From: Hyphomicrobium methylovorum
Lineage (GTDB): Bacteria > Pseudomonadota > Alphaproteobacteria > Rhizobiales > Hyphomicrobiaceae
NCBI RefSeq assembly: GCF_013626205.1
Contig: NZ_QHJE01000001.1
Location: 1,674,001-1,738,000, forward strand
Length of the DNA: 64,000 nucleotides
Direction: 5' to 3'
Each line of letters begins with the position of its first letter. Within the stretch, counting starts at the first letter, position 1. Positions 50,577-59,194 of the stretch are shown piece after piece. Both the position numbers and the translations under genes were made by a program. The notes under the pieces are model-generated. The model was not told where the DNA came from. It did no database searches and was given only the letters and a program-made list of their open reading frames with translations.

Positions 50577-50586
50577 GGAGGCAGCC

Positions 50587-51042
50587 ATGCACTTGCTTTT
50601 GAGCACCGGAATGAGTGGCTTTTCTCCAATATCCGCAGCGATTGGCGGCCTATGCATTGGTCTCGCGAGCGTGCTCCTCATGGCAACGACGGGGCGCATC
50701 GCAGGTATTAGCGGCTTCGTATCGCGCCTCTTGCCACCGTATGAAGACGGTCAATTTCTTGTCCGCGTCGCATTCGTCGCGGGCATCATTGCGGGACCAG
50801 CGATCTACGCGTTTACGAGCGGCACGCCTACCGAAGTCGATGTTACATCGAATGTCCCGCTGCTTATGGCTGCCGGGTTTCTTGTTGGTCTTGGTACGGT
50901 CATTGGCAGCGGCTGCACCAGCGGCCATGGCGTTTGCGGCACGGCGCGCCTTTCTGTCCGCTCCATTGTTGCAACGCTTTTGTTCTTAGCTACGGCGATG
51001 ACGACAGTGTTTCTCATGCGCCATGTTTTGGGGGTCCAATGA
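50587..51042 (+). CDS. YeeE/YedE-family protein (half-transporter A)
   Basis: 151 residues with about four membrane helices. The conserved GSGCTSGHGVCGTARLS in the C-terminal helix region is the YeeE/YedE signature thought to conduct thiosulfate or sulfide sulfur. The AAGGAGG site precedes ATG 50587. Its stop overlaps the next gene (ATGA), giving translational coupling with the partner half. Confidence 0.9.
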   Translation: MHLLLSTGMSGFSPISAAIGGLCIGLASVLLMATTGRIAGISGFVSRLLPPYEDGQFLVRVAFVAGIIAGPAIYAFTSGTPTEVDVTSNVPLLMAAGFLVGLGTVIGSGCTSGHGVCGTARLSVRSIVATLLFLATAMTTVFLMRHVLGVQ

Positions 51043-51485
51043 CACGCATCCTTGCGACATTCGTTTCCGGATTGCTGTTTGGCGTTGGCCTCGCCGTATC
51101 GGGGCTTATCAATCCGGCGAAGGTTCAGAGCTTCCTCGACATCGCAGGAGCATGGGACCCGAGCCTTGCCATCACGATGGCCGTCGCTGTGCTTACAACG
51201 TGGGCGGGCTACCGCGTGGTCTTCGCGCGGGGTGCGCCGTTGCTCGATAAGACATTTCATGTCCCGCCGACGGGCAGGGTTGATCGCCGCTTGGTGGCAG
51301 GCGCTCTGATCTTCGGCCTAGGTTGGGGACTGGTCGGGTTCTGCCCCGGACCTCTTGTGGCCGCGCTCCCGGTCGGTGCTACGCCTACGTTCGTGTTTGC
51401 TCTTGCCATGCTTGCCGGGATGGCTGCGGCTCGCTCGTTCGTAGCCTTTCAACCTGCTCCGGTTATGAAACCGAAACCTCGCTAA
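51039..51485 (+). CDS. YeeE/YedE-like protein (half-transporter B, DUF6691)
   Basis: 148 residues, about four membrane helices. SGLLFGVGLAVSGLINPAKVQSFLD and LGWGLVGFCPGPLVAALPVG (single conserved Cys) match the second half of split YeeE/YedE transporters. Overlaps the first half by four bases. Together they form the likely inner-membrane channel for a reduced sulfur compound. Confidence 0.9.
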   Translation: MTRILATFVSGLLFGVGLAVSGLINPAKVQSFLDIAGAWDPSLAITMAVAVLTTWAGYRVVFARGAPLLDKTFHVPPTGRVDRRLVAGALIFGLGWGLVGFCPGPLVAALPVGATPTFVFALAMLAGMAAARSFVAFQPAPVMKPKPR

Positions 51486-51508
51486 CTCCGACAGCTCAGG
51501 AGACCCCC

Positions 51509-52402
51509 ATGAATGCAATTCCGCATCCCGTTGATCTCTCGATGAAGCCGGAGGTGACTGCCTTCTTCGATCCGCTCACCAATACTGTGAGCTATGTCGT
51601 CAAAGATCCTGCATCGATGTCCTGTGCCGTCATCGATAGCGTGATGGACATCGACTACGCGGCGGGCCGCATCAGCTACGAGTCGGCGGATGCGATCATC
51701 GCGTTTATCCAGAAGCACGGGCTTAAACTCGAGTGGCTGATCGAGACCCATGCGCACGCCGACCATCTTTCCGCAGCGCCCTACATCCAGGGAAAGCTCG
51801 GCGGGAAGCTTGGCATCGGTGAGAACATCAAAATCGTGCAGGATGTGTTCGGTAAGATCTTCAACGAAGGTACTGAATTCCAGCGCGATGGCAGTCAGTT
51901 CGATCGCTTGTTCAAAGACGGCGATACCTACCAGATCGGCGGCATGACGGCGTTCGCGATGCTGACGCCGGGACACACGCCCGCGTGCATGACGCATGTG
52001 ATCGGCGACGCCGCTTTTGTTGGCGACACTCTGTTTATGCCGGACGGCGGCACCGCGCGCGCGGATTTCCCCGGCGGTGACGCACATATTCTCTATCGGT
52101 CTACGAAGCGCGTTCTCTCGCTGCCTTTAGAGACGCGTCTCTTTATGTGCCACGACTATGGTCCGGGCGGGCGCGACATCAAGTGGGAGACAACCGTTGC
52201 CGAGCAGCGGTCCGAGAATATTCACGTCCGTGATGGTGTGAGCGAGGAAGAGTTCGTCAAGATGCGGACGACACGCGATGCGACCCTCGACCTACCGAGG
52301 CTCATTATTCCGTCTATTCAAGTGAACATGCGGGGCGGAAATCTGCCGGAACCTGACGAGCAGGGAAAGCGTCACCTGAAGGTGCCGATCAACGAACTCT
52401 GA
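51509..52402 (+). CDS. Metallo-beta-lactamase-fold hydrolase (persulfide dioxygenase-like)
   Basis: 297 residues from ATG 51509 (AGGAG upstream). Metal motif ETHAHADHLSA (HxHxDH at residues 81-86), MLTPGHTPACMTHVIGD, FVGDTLFMPDGGTARADFPGG and MCHDYGP. The layout is that of the ETHE1/Blh group, which oxidises glutathione persulfide to sulfite, in operons under a sulfide-responsive regulator. No rhodanese domain. It ends the operon, with sulfide detoxification as the likely combined purpose. Confidence 0.88.
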   Translation: MNAIPHPVDLSMKPEVTAFFDPLTNTVSYVVKDPASMSCAVIDSVMDIDYAAGRISYESADAIIAFIQKHGLKLEWLIETHAHADHLSAAPYIQGKLGGKLGIGENIKIVQDVFGKIFNEGTEFQRDGSQFDRLFKDGDTYQIGGMTAFAMLTPGHTPACMTHVIGDAAFVGDTLFMPDGGTARADFPGGDAHILYRSTKRVLSLPLETRLFMCHDYGPGGRDIKWETTVAEQRSENIHVRDGVSEEEFVKMRTTRDATLDLPRLIIPSIQVNMRGGNLPEPDEQGKRHLKVPINEL

Positions 52403-52443
52403 CGGCTAACGGATGGGATTGTTTGCAGCGGTTCCGTCCGTCG

Positions 52444-53133
52444 TCATGCGGATGGTTGACGCCGCAAAAACAATCCGGTCGCGACGAGGCAGAGCAGGCA
52501 TAGGCTGAACCACGTCACTGCATAGATGAAGTGACTGTTGTGGAAGCGAACGATCGTGAGACCGCCGACCGGGTAGCCTCCCGGGTTTGGCGTCGCATCG
52601 GCATCGATGAAATAAGGTGCGACGGGGCCTGAGAGATTTCGCGCATGAGCGATGGCCTGAATGTCTCGCGAGTACCATCGGTCTTCTGCTGGAGCGTTGG
52701 AACGGAGAAAAGCGCCGCCTGGTTCATTGGCGCGCAGGAGGCCTTGGACCTCGACGCTCCCTAAGGGCAGTGCATTGGCGCGGTCTGCGGCGTGTTTGCG
52801 ATCTTGGGGTACGAAGCCTCGGTTGATCAGCACGATACCCGCGTCGGTGCGTAACGGTGTGATGATCCACCATCCTGGACCCAATTCGGTCACAGCCTGA
52901 ACGGCCGTTTCTCGATCATGCAGAAAAACGCCGCGGACTGTTACGCGTGTGTAAGCGTCATCCGGAGTCCAGTCGGCGAAACGAGGGGCTGGGATCGGTT
53001 GCGCGGAGAGGCGCGCCTCGACGTTTGCGATAAGAGCAGTTTTCCAGTGCAGGCGTTCGACTTGCCAGACACCCAGTCCGGCGAACAGGGCCGCCAGAAC
53101 CACGCACAGGACTAGGAAAAGAGTCCGCTTCAC
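52444..53133 (-). CDS. SURF1-family cytochrome oxidase assembly protein
   Basis: 229 residues. Start GTG 53133 overlaps the cyoD stop (ATGTGA). Transmembrane helices at the two ends (LFLVLCVVLAALFAGLGVWQ and FIYAVTWFSLCLLCLVATGLFL) with a periplasmic domain between: DDAYTRVTVRGVF, GWWIITPL, VLINRGFVP. SURF1 proteins help insert heme into terminal oxidases. Last gene of the cyo operon. Confidence 0.92.
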   Translation of the reverse strand: MKRTLFLVLCVVLAALFAGLGVWQVERLHWKTALIANVEARLSAQPIPAPRFADWTPDDAYTRVTVRGVFLHDRETAVQAVTELGPGWWIITPLRTDAGIVLINRGFVPQDRKHAADRANALPLGSVEVQGLLRANEPGGAFLRSNAPAEDRWYSRDIQAIAHARNLSGPVAPYFIDADATPNPGGYPVGGLTIVRFHNSHFIYAVTWFSLCLLCLVATGLFLRRQPSA

Positions 53134-53516
53134 ATCGGCGGTGCGGCCGTTGGCGGAAGCGCCGGCGGCATCATGTTTCCGTGCAGGTGATACATGATCC
53201 AGAGCGATCCAGAAATGACGATGAGCACGATGATGGCGGTGAAAATCAGCGCCACAAGTGTCCAGCCGCTTTCGGAGCGCGTGTCGACGTGCAGGAAGTA
53301 CACCGTGTGCACCAAGACCTGAATGACGGCCAGCAAAGTCACCAGCACAGCTGTTGGCGCGGCGCTGAGCACGCCCGACATCACGAGCCAGAACGGAATG
53401 GCCGTCAGCACAACCGACAGCAGAAAGCCGATCATGTAGTCCCGGCGCGAGCCATGCCCGGATTTATGCTTGTGGGCCGCGAGTCCAGCGTCGTGAGTGT
53501 TGTTTCGAACAGTCAC
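53130..53516 (-). CDS. cyoD: Cytochrome o ubiquinol oxidase subunit IV
   Basis: 128 residues from GTG 53516, overlapping the cyoC stop (GTGA). The N-terminus is His/Lys-rich, followed by three membrane helices (GFLLSVVLTAIPFWLVMSG, VLVTLLAVIQVLVHTVYFL, and ALIFTAIIVLIVISGSLWIM). The YFLHVDTRSESGW stretch matches the CyoD family. Small stabilising subunit of the heme-copper quinol oxidase. Confidence 0.91.
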   Translation of the reverse strand: MTVRNNTHDAGLAAHKHKSGHGSRRDYMIGFLLSVVLTAIPFWLVMSGVLSAAPTAVLVTLLAVIQVLVHTVYFLHVDTRSESGWTLVALIFTAIIVLIVISGSLWIMYHLHGNMMPPALPPTAAPPM

Positions 53517-54145
53517 TGGATGACTCCCAGCAGATAAACAAAGGTGAACACGCCGATCCAGACCACGTCGAGCAAGTGCCAGAACATGCCGAGGCACATC
53601 AGGCGTCGTTGGTTGTCGGGAATGAGGCCGTGCATTCCGACTTGCGCCAACATGACGGCGATCCAAATCAGTCCGAACGTCACGTGCAGTCCGTGAGTGC
53701 CGACGAGCGTGAAGAAGGCAGACAGGAATGCGCTGCGCTGTGGTGTGGCTCCCTCGGCGATCATATGAGAGAACTCGTAGAGTTCCACGGATATGAAGGC
53801 TAAGCCGAACAGGAACGTCAGGACCAGCCACATCTGTACTTTGGCTTGGTCGCCGTCCCGCATGGCCATCATGCCCATGCCGTAAGTGATCGACGAGATC
53901 AACAGGAAGGCCGTGTTCAACGCAACCAGCGGAAGCTCGAACAGCTCTCGCGGGGTTGGCCCGCCCGCGTAGGCCGTGAAGAGAACGCCATACGTCGCAA
54001 AGAGCGTCGCGAAGATGAGTGCGTCACTCATCAGGTAGATCCAGAATCCGAGCATCGTCGGACCTTCGTCCGAGTGATCGTGATGTTCGTCTTCAATCAC
54101 GTAGAAGGTCGGCGTCGACGCCTTTTCATCAAGCGCTACGCTCAT
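53513..54145 (-). CDS. cyoC: Cytochrome o ubiquinol oxidase subunit III
   Basis: 210 residues, five membrane segments. Seen: [59 protein letters not shown] (conserved Glu/His region) and [20 protein letters not shown]. It overlaps cyoB by four bases at its start and cyoD at its stop. Confidence 0.96.
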   Translation of the reverse strand: MSVALDEKASTPTFYVIEDEHHDHSDEGPTMLGFWIYLMSDALIFATLFATYGVLFTAYAGGPTPRELFELPLVALNTAFLLISSITYGMGMMAMRDGDQAKVQMWLVLTFLFGLAFISVELYEFSHMIAEGATPQRSAFLSAFFTLVGTHGLHVTFGLIWIAVMLAQVGMHGLIPDNQRRLMCLGMFWHLLDVVWIGVFTFVYLLGVIQ

Positions 54146-56151
54146 GCTCGGGCCTCCATAAGGCCGCGTGCGCGTTCATCGGCGGCGATCTCATCGACCG
54201 GCACGTAATATCCGCGATCGTAGCCGAAGGTGAAGTAGATCGAGTACACGAGCAACGTCGCGGCGCTCAGGGCCGCCAGCCACCAGATGTACCAGACCAT
54301 TGCAAAGCCCAGGATCAACGCAAGGGCCGACATGATGACGCCTGCGCCGGTGTTGTTCGGCATGTGAACCGGGCGGAAGCCAGATGTGGGGCGCTTGTAG
54401 CCGTGAGTCTTCATGTCATGCCAAGCGTCCAGTTCGCGGATGACTGGTGTGAATGCGAAGTTATAGGCTGGCGGCGGAGACGTCGTTGACCATTCCAGAG
54501 TTCGCCCGTTCCAGGGATCGCCCGTCGTGTCGCGTAGCTTGTCGCGGTTTTTGATGCTGACGGCGATTTGAATGACGAACGCCAGAATGCCGACGAGGAT
54601 GATCAGCGCTCCGATCCCGGCGACGAGGAACCAGGGCTGGAGCGATGGGTCTTCGAAGTAGCGTACCCGTCGCGTCGTTCCCATCAGACCAACGATGTAA
54701 ATCGGAGTCCAAGCCACCCAGTAGCCGATTACCCAACCCCAGAAGCAGATCTTGCCCCAGAACGGATCGAGTTTGAAACCGAAGGCCTTGGGAAACCAGT
54801 AGGTCATTCCGGCAAACAAGCCGAACACCACGCCACCGATAATCACGTTGTGGAAGTGTGCGACCAGGAACAAGGAGTTGTGCAGCACGAAGTCTGCCGG
54901 AGGAACGGCCAGCAGAACGCCGGTCATGCCTCCGACCACGAACGTGATCATGAAGGCGACAACCCACATCATCGGCAGCTCGAAGCGTATCCGGCCGCGA
55001 TACATCGTGAACAGCCAGTTGAATATCTTCGCGCCGGTCGGGATCGAGATGACCATCGTGGCGATGCCGAAGAAGGAGTTGACGCTCGCGCCAGCTCCCA
55101 TCGTGAAGAAGTGATGCAGCCAGACGAGGTAGCTCAGAATGGTGATGACGACCGTCGCGTAGACCATCGACGTGTAGCCGAAGAGCGGCTTGCCGGAGAA
55201 CGTCGGGGCGATTTCCGAATAGATTCCGAATACGGGGAGAACCAGGACGTACACCTCAGGGTGTCCCCAGATCCACACCAGATTCCAGTACATCATGGCG
55301 TTGCCGCCAAGGTCGTTGGTGAAGAAGTTGGTGTCGACGTAGCGGTCCAGCATCAGAAGCGCGAAGGCCGCGGTCAGCACTGGGAAGATCGCGATGGCGA
55401 GGACGTTGCTGCACAGTGCCGTCCACACGAAGACGGGCATCTTCATCAGGCCCATGCCGGGCGCGCGCATCTTGAAGATTGTCGTGACCATGTTGATAGC
55501 GGACAGAGTCGTGCCGATGCCCGCGATCTGAAGCGCCCATAAATAATAGTCTGGCCCGACACCTGGACTGTTCTCGACGTTTGCCACAGGCACGTAGTTC
55601 AGCCAGCCAGCCGTCGAAAACTCGCCGATGAAGAGCGATGCCATAACGAGCAACGCCCCGGCCACCGTGAGCCAGAAGCTGAGATTGTTCAGGAATGGAA
55701 AAGCGACGTCGCGCGCTCCGATCTGAAGCGGCATCACGAAATTGACGACGCCGACGATCAATGGAATCGCCACGAAGAAGATCATGATCGTACCGTGTGC
55801 GGTAAAGATCTGATCGTAATGGTGCGCGTTCAGATACCCTTCGGAACCGCCGAAGGCGAGCGCCTGCTGAAGCCTCATCATCACCGCGTCGGCAAAGCCG
55901 CGCAGCAGCATGACGATGCCCAGGATGATGTACATGATGCCGATTTTCTTATGGTCCACGCTGGTGAACCATTCACGCCAAAGCCAGCCCCAAAGCCTGT
56001 AACGCGTGACGAGTCCCAAGACCGCGAGGCCTATAACGGCGACCACTGCGAATGTGCCGACAAGGATCGGCTCGTGAATCGGGATCGAGTCCCAACTCAG
56101 GCGTCCGAATATCGGATCGACGGAAGTCGGACTGGCGTGATGCTCTGACAT
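54142..56151 (-). CDS. cyoB: Cytochrome o ubiquinol oxidase subunit I
   Basis: 669-residue catalytic subunit binding heme b, the heme o3 and CuB. Heme/CuB ligands are visible: [30 protein letters not shown] (His-Tyr cross-link region), [11 protein letters not shown] (two CuB His), and [12 protein letters not shown] (heme ligands). About 15 membrane helices. This quinol oxidase pumps protons while reducing O2 to water. Confidence 0.98.
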   Translation of the reverse strand: MSEHHASPTSVDPIFGRLSWDSIPIHEPILVGTFAVVAVIGLAVLGLVTRYRLWGWLWREWFTSVDHKKIGIMYIILGIVMLLRGFADAVMMRLQQALAFGGSEGYLNAHHYDQIFTAHGTIMIFFVAIPLIVGVVNFVMPLQIGARDVAFPFLNNLSFWLTVAGALLVMASLFIGEFSTAGWLNYVPVANVENSPGVGPDYYLWALQIAGIGTTLSAINMVTTIFKMRAPGMGLMKMPVFVWTALCSNVLAIAIFPVLTAAFALLMLDRYVDTNFFTNDLGGNAMMYWNLVWIWGHPEVYVLVLPVFGIYSEIAPTFSGKPLFGYTSMVYATVVITILSYLVWLHHFFTMGAGASVNSFFGIATMVISIPTGAKIFNWLFTMYRGRIRFELPMMWVVAFMITFVVGGMTGVLLAVPPADFVLHNSLFLVAHFHNVIIGGVVFGLFAGMTYWFPKAFGFKLDPFWGKICFWGWVIGYWVAWTPIYIVGLMGTTRRVRYFEDPSLQPWFLVAGIGALIILVGILAFVIQIAVSIKNRDKLRDTTGDPWNGRTLEWSTTSPPPAYNFAFTPVIRELDAWHDMKTHGYKRPTSGFRPVHMPNNTGAGVIMSALALILGFAMVWYIWWLAALSAATLLVYSIYFTFGYDRGYYVPVDEIAADERARGLMEARA

Positions 56152-56160
56152 GTCGTCGGC

Positions 56161-57159
56161 CTAATGAGATCCGTTGTGAACGTCATCCGAAGAGGGCGGA
56201 TGTGGCGAGGCTGTTGCGGAGCCCCGATCTTCTGCTGAGGCTGAGGGAACGTTATGGCCCGCATGCTTCATGTGCTCTGAAATGCAGGTTTGACCGGGCT
56301 TCACGCACCGATTGACGATGCGATCGAAGAGACCTTCCGGCGCAGCGCTGAACCACTGGATCGCGTTCTTCTCGGTCGGCGCTGCCAGCTTCAGGTAGTC
56401 ACGAGTGGTCAACGGCGTGCTCGTCGCCTGCTTCTGACGTAGCCATTGGTCGAATTCGCTCTGCGCAATTCCGCGCAGGCGGAAGCGCATGTCTGAGAAA
56501 CCAGCGCCGCTGTAGTTTGCCGAGAGCCCTTGATATTCGCCCGGCCTGTTGAGCACCGCATGAAGCTGGCTGCGCATTCCGGGCATTGTGTAAATCATTC
56601 CGGCGAGCGTCGGAGCGTAAAACGTATTCATCATATTGGCCGACGTCATATCGAAGCGAACCTCGCGATCGACCGGCAGAACCAGTTCATTGATCGATGC
56701 AACGTTCTGTTTTGGATAGATGAAAAGCCATTTCCAATCCAACGACACCACCTGGATGACCAGAGGCGCTTGACTGCGGTCCGCTGGCTTACCTTCGGCG
56801 ATGCGATCCAGGCGACGGAATGGATCGAGCAGGTGAGTGCTCGACCAAGTGACTGCGCCCAAGCAAATGATAACCAGCAGCGGTATCGACCAGATTACCA
56901 GCTCAAGCCCGGTTGAGTGATGGAACTTTGGATCATAGGACGCGTCCTTGTTGCTTTCGCGATATCGCCAAGCAAACAGAACGATCAGTATTAGGACCGG
57001 TACGATGATCAACAGCATCAGCACGGTCGATATGTAAATCAAATTGCGCTGCTGGAGGGCGATGTCGCCTGCAGGATCCAGCACGTCTCCCTGACACCCT
57101 GCGAGCAGTCCGCAGAGGAGTATGACGGTAATGCCGCCTAGGCGCCGCGGGAAACTCAT
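56161..57159 (-). CDS. cyoA: Cytochrome o ubiquinol oxidase subunit II
   Basis: 332 residues from ATG 57159; ATG 57174 is also possible. It is a lipoprotein: the lipobox is LLCGLLAGC. Two membrane helices follow (IYISTVLMLLIIVPVLILIV, GLELVIWSIPLLVIICLG), then a cupredoxin-like domain (LPVDREVRFDMTSANMMNTF) lacking a CuA site, as expected for quinol oxidases, and the COX_ARM region (GAGFSDMRFRLRG). The tail after about residue 285 is unusually long and His/Ser-rich. It starts the cyo operon. Confidence 0.95.
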   Translation of the reverse strand: MSFPRRLGGITVILLCGLLAGCQGDVLDPAGDIALQQRNLIYISTVLMLLIIVPVLILIVLFAWRYRESNKDASYDPKFHHSTGLELVIWSIPLLVIICLGAVTWSSTHLLDPFRRLDRIAEGKPADRSQAPLVIQVVSLDWKWLFIYPKQNVASINELVLPVDREVRFDMTSANMMNTFYAPTLAGMIYTMPGMRSQLHAVLNRPGEYQGLSANYSGAGFSDMRFRLRGIAQSEFDQWLRQKQATSTPLTTRDYLKLAAPTEKNAIQWFSAAPEGLFDRIVNRCVKPGQTCISEHMKHAGHNVPSASAEDRGSATASPHPPSSDDVHNGSH

Positions 57160-57342
57160 GATGCGCTCTCTCATGATACCGCTGATATTCTGGTCGTGCT
57201 TCGAGACACAACTGGACACAATGTCCGGCGGCAAGATCGCACCCCACAGGGATTCTATTGACACTTTGCTAGCAAAGGAGCAAGCCGATCCTCATCGAAT
57301 TGCACCTCTTGTTCGCGTTCGAAACGATGCTGGAGTTGAATG

Positions 57343-58674
57343 ATGAGCGCACTCACCGGTGCAGCAAACTCGACCTCACTCGAACGAGATGCTCGACAGA
57401 TCAACGCAGATGATCACACGATTAAGCCTGGCGAAATTGCCATAGGCGTCATCATCGGCAGGACGAGCGAGTTCTTCGATTTTTTTGTTTACGCTCTGGC
57501 CTCGGTTCTGGTGTTTCCGTCGGTCGTATTTCCATTCGTCGACCCCGTCACCGGTACGCTCTACTCGTTCATGCTGTTTCCGTTGGCCTTCATTGCACGG
57601 CCTTTTGGGACACTTTTATTCATATGGATCGACCGCAATCATGGACGCGGCGTGAAGCTGACGTTGGCGCTCTTTCTTATGGGCGGGGCGACGATGGCGA
57701 TCGCTTTGCTGCCGTCTTATGAGCAGATCGGATTGTTTTCGGTCGTCATGCTCGGCGCCTTCCGCTTCGGCCAAGGTATGGCTCTTGGCGGCGCTTGGGA
57801 TGGTTTGCCGACGCTGTTGGCGTTGAACGCGCCTCGTAAGCAGCGTGGTTGGTATGCGATGATTCCGCAGCTCGGAGCGCCGCTCGGCCTCATCGTTGCA
57901 GCGGGTCTGTTCGCCTACTTTCTGATGAGCCTGACGCGTGAAGATTTTCTGAGTTGGGGATGGCGCTATCCGTTCTTCGTCGCGCTGGCCATCAATGTCG
58001 TCGCGTTGTTCGCGCGGTTGCGTTTGGTTGCGACGCCTGAGTTCGAACGTCTGTTCGAGAGCCGCGAGCTTCAGCCATCGCCTCCCTTTGAAACGCTTTT
58101 CAGCGAATGGCGCACGATTGCGTTGGGCGCGTTTGCGCCGCTTGCCAGCTTCGCTCTTTTCCACGTCGTCACAGTATTCCCGCTGTCGTGGGTGACGCTG
58201 TTTGCAAAAGAGAATGCCGTTCGGTTTCTCATGATCGAGATCGTTGGCGCGATGGTTGGCGTTCTTGCCGTTGTTGCCTCCGGTCTGTTGGCAGATCGCA
58301 TTGGCCGGCGTCAGCTGCTGGCTATGTCGGCGATTGCGATTGGTGCGTACAGCGGCTTCGCGCCACAACTGCTGAACGCAGGGCCCGTCGGCGAGACGAC
58401 ATACATGCTCTTGGGATTTGCCCTGCTGGGTTTGGCGTTTGGGCAATCGACCGGCCTCGTCAATGATCGCTTCCCAATCGAGCATCGCTATACCGGTGCT
58501 GCGATCGTCGCCAATTCTGCCTGGTTAGTGGGTGCAGGTTTCGCTCCGCTCGTCGCGCTGTTTCTGTCGACCCGCTTCGGTCTTTGGTCCGTCGGCCTGT
58601 ACTTGCTCTCCGGTGTGATTTGCACGTTGGCCGCCTTGATGATCAATCGCGATTGGGGCCTCGAGCACGAGTGA
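57343..58674 (+). CDS. MFS transporter (MHS-like) divergent to cyoA
   Basis: 443 residues from ATG 57343 with GGAG 7 bases upstream (a second ATG lies 3 bases before). About 12 helices; GVIIGRTSEFFDFFVYALASVL and FIARPFGTLLFIWIDRNHGRG resemble the KgtP/ShiA-like family, and GMALGGAWDG is a variant of the helix 4 motif. Similar transporters lie next to cyo operons in several alphaproteobacteria, by my recollection. Substrate unknown; a copper or organic-acid role is speculative. Confidence 0.82.
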   Translation: MSALTGAANSTSLERDARQINADDHTIKPGEIAIGVIIGRTSEFFDFFVYALASVLVFPSVVFPFVDPVTGTLYSFMLFPLAFIARPFGTLLFIWIDRNHGRGVKLTLALFLMGGATMAIALLPSYEQIGLFSVVMLGAFRFGQGMALGGAWDGLPTLLALNAPRKQRGWYAMIPQLGAPLGLIVAAGLFAYFLMSLTREDFLSWGWRYPFFVALAINVVALFARLRLVATPEFERLFESRELQPSPPFETLFSEWRTIALGAFAPLASFALFHVVTVFPLSWVTLFAKENAVRFLMIEIVGAMVGVLAVVASGLLADRIGRRQLLAMSAIAIGAYSGFAPQLLNAGPVGETTYMLLGFALLGLAFGQSTGLVNDRFPIEHRYTGAAIVANSAWLVGAGFAPLVALFLSTRFGLWSVGLYLLSGVICTLAALMINRDWGLEHE

Positions 58675-58981
58675 GGAATTCGTTCTGCTCGTGCGTGAGT
58701 GTTGCGGCTCTTCGATGAAGCTTCATCAGGTCGACCGGTGTCGCTCGCCGCTCGCCCATCAGAGTTTCGCGAAGACGTCGGTGTGAAAGAACGCGACGCA
58801 ATCCCCAGCGACTGAATGCATTCGACGTCAGCTCCGTAGAACCAAAGGCAAGTGAGCACGCGAAGAGCGAGCTTGCGTGCGACGGCCTACGACGCTGCGA
58901 ATTGTGGGCTGGTGCGACCGAGATGCCGACAAACCAAGGTCGTCTGCGAGGTCGGCATCAATGCTAAGGCATTGAAATCAA
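58675..58981. other. Intergenic region downstream of tRNA-Arg
   Basis: 307 bases with no supported gene. A perfect 9-base inverted repeat GATGCCGAC/GTCGGCATC (58922-58930, 58951-58959), followed by AATGC/GCATT (58960-58973), lies just beyond the tRNA 3' end and may take part in tRNA transcript termination. Open frames seen here are shadows. Confidence 0.4.
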
Positions 58982-59058
58982 TGGCGCGCCCGAAAGGATT
59001 CGAACCTCTGACCCCCAGATTCGTAGTCTGGTGCTCTATCCAGCTGAGCTACGGGCGC
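58982..59058 (-). tRNA. tRNA-Arg (anticodon ACG)
   Basis: 77 bases including an encoded CCA (58982-58984). The acceptor stem GCGCCCG pairs with CGGGCGC. The D arm contains AGCTCAGCTGGATAGAGC and the T arm the GGTTCGAATCC consensus. The anticodon stem CCAGA/TCTGG encloses the loop CTACGAA, giving anticodon ACG (59022-59024), deaminated to ICG in bacteria, which decodes CGU, CGC and CGA arginine codons. Confidence 0.97.
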
Positions 59059-59194
59059 GCGGTCGTCGCTGCGGGCGAACCCGGGCCGTAGCCGGGCGAC
59101 GAAGCACCACTGTCTAGTGGGTCAGGTTCGGATACGCAAGTGCCCGAAAGGGCCGAGCATCGCGCAAATCCGCCGCATGTTCGTTTGGTGCCGC

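Noticed and set aside
54568-55542. 324-residue plus-strand open frame
   Set aside because: Antisense of cyoB; charged low-complexity composition typical of a shadow frame in GC-rich DNA.
58852-59091. Open frame encoding MARPKGFEPLTPRF
   Set aside because: This is the well-known false protein produced by translating the antisense of a tRNA gene; here tRNA-Arg.
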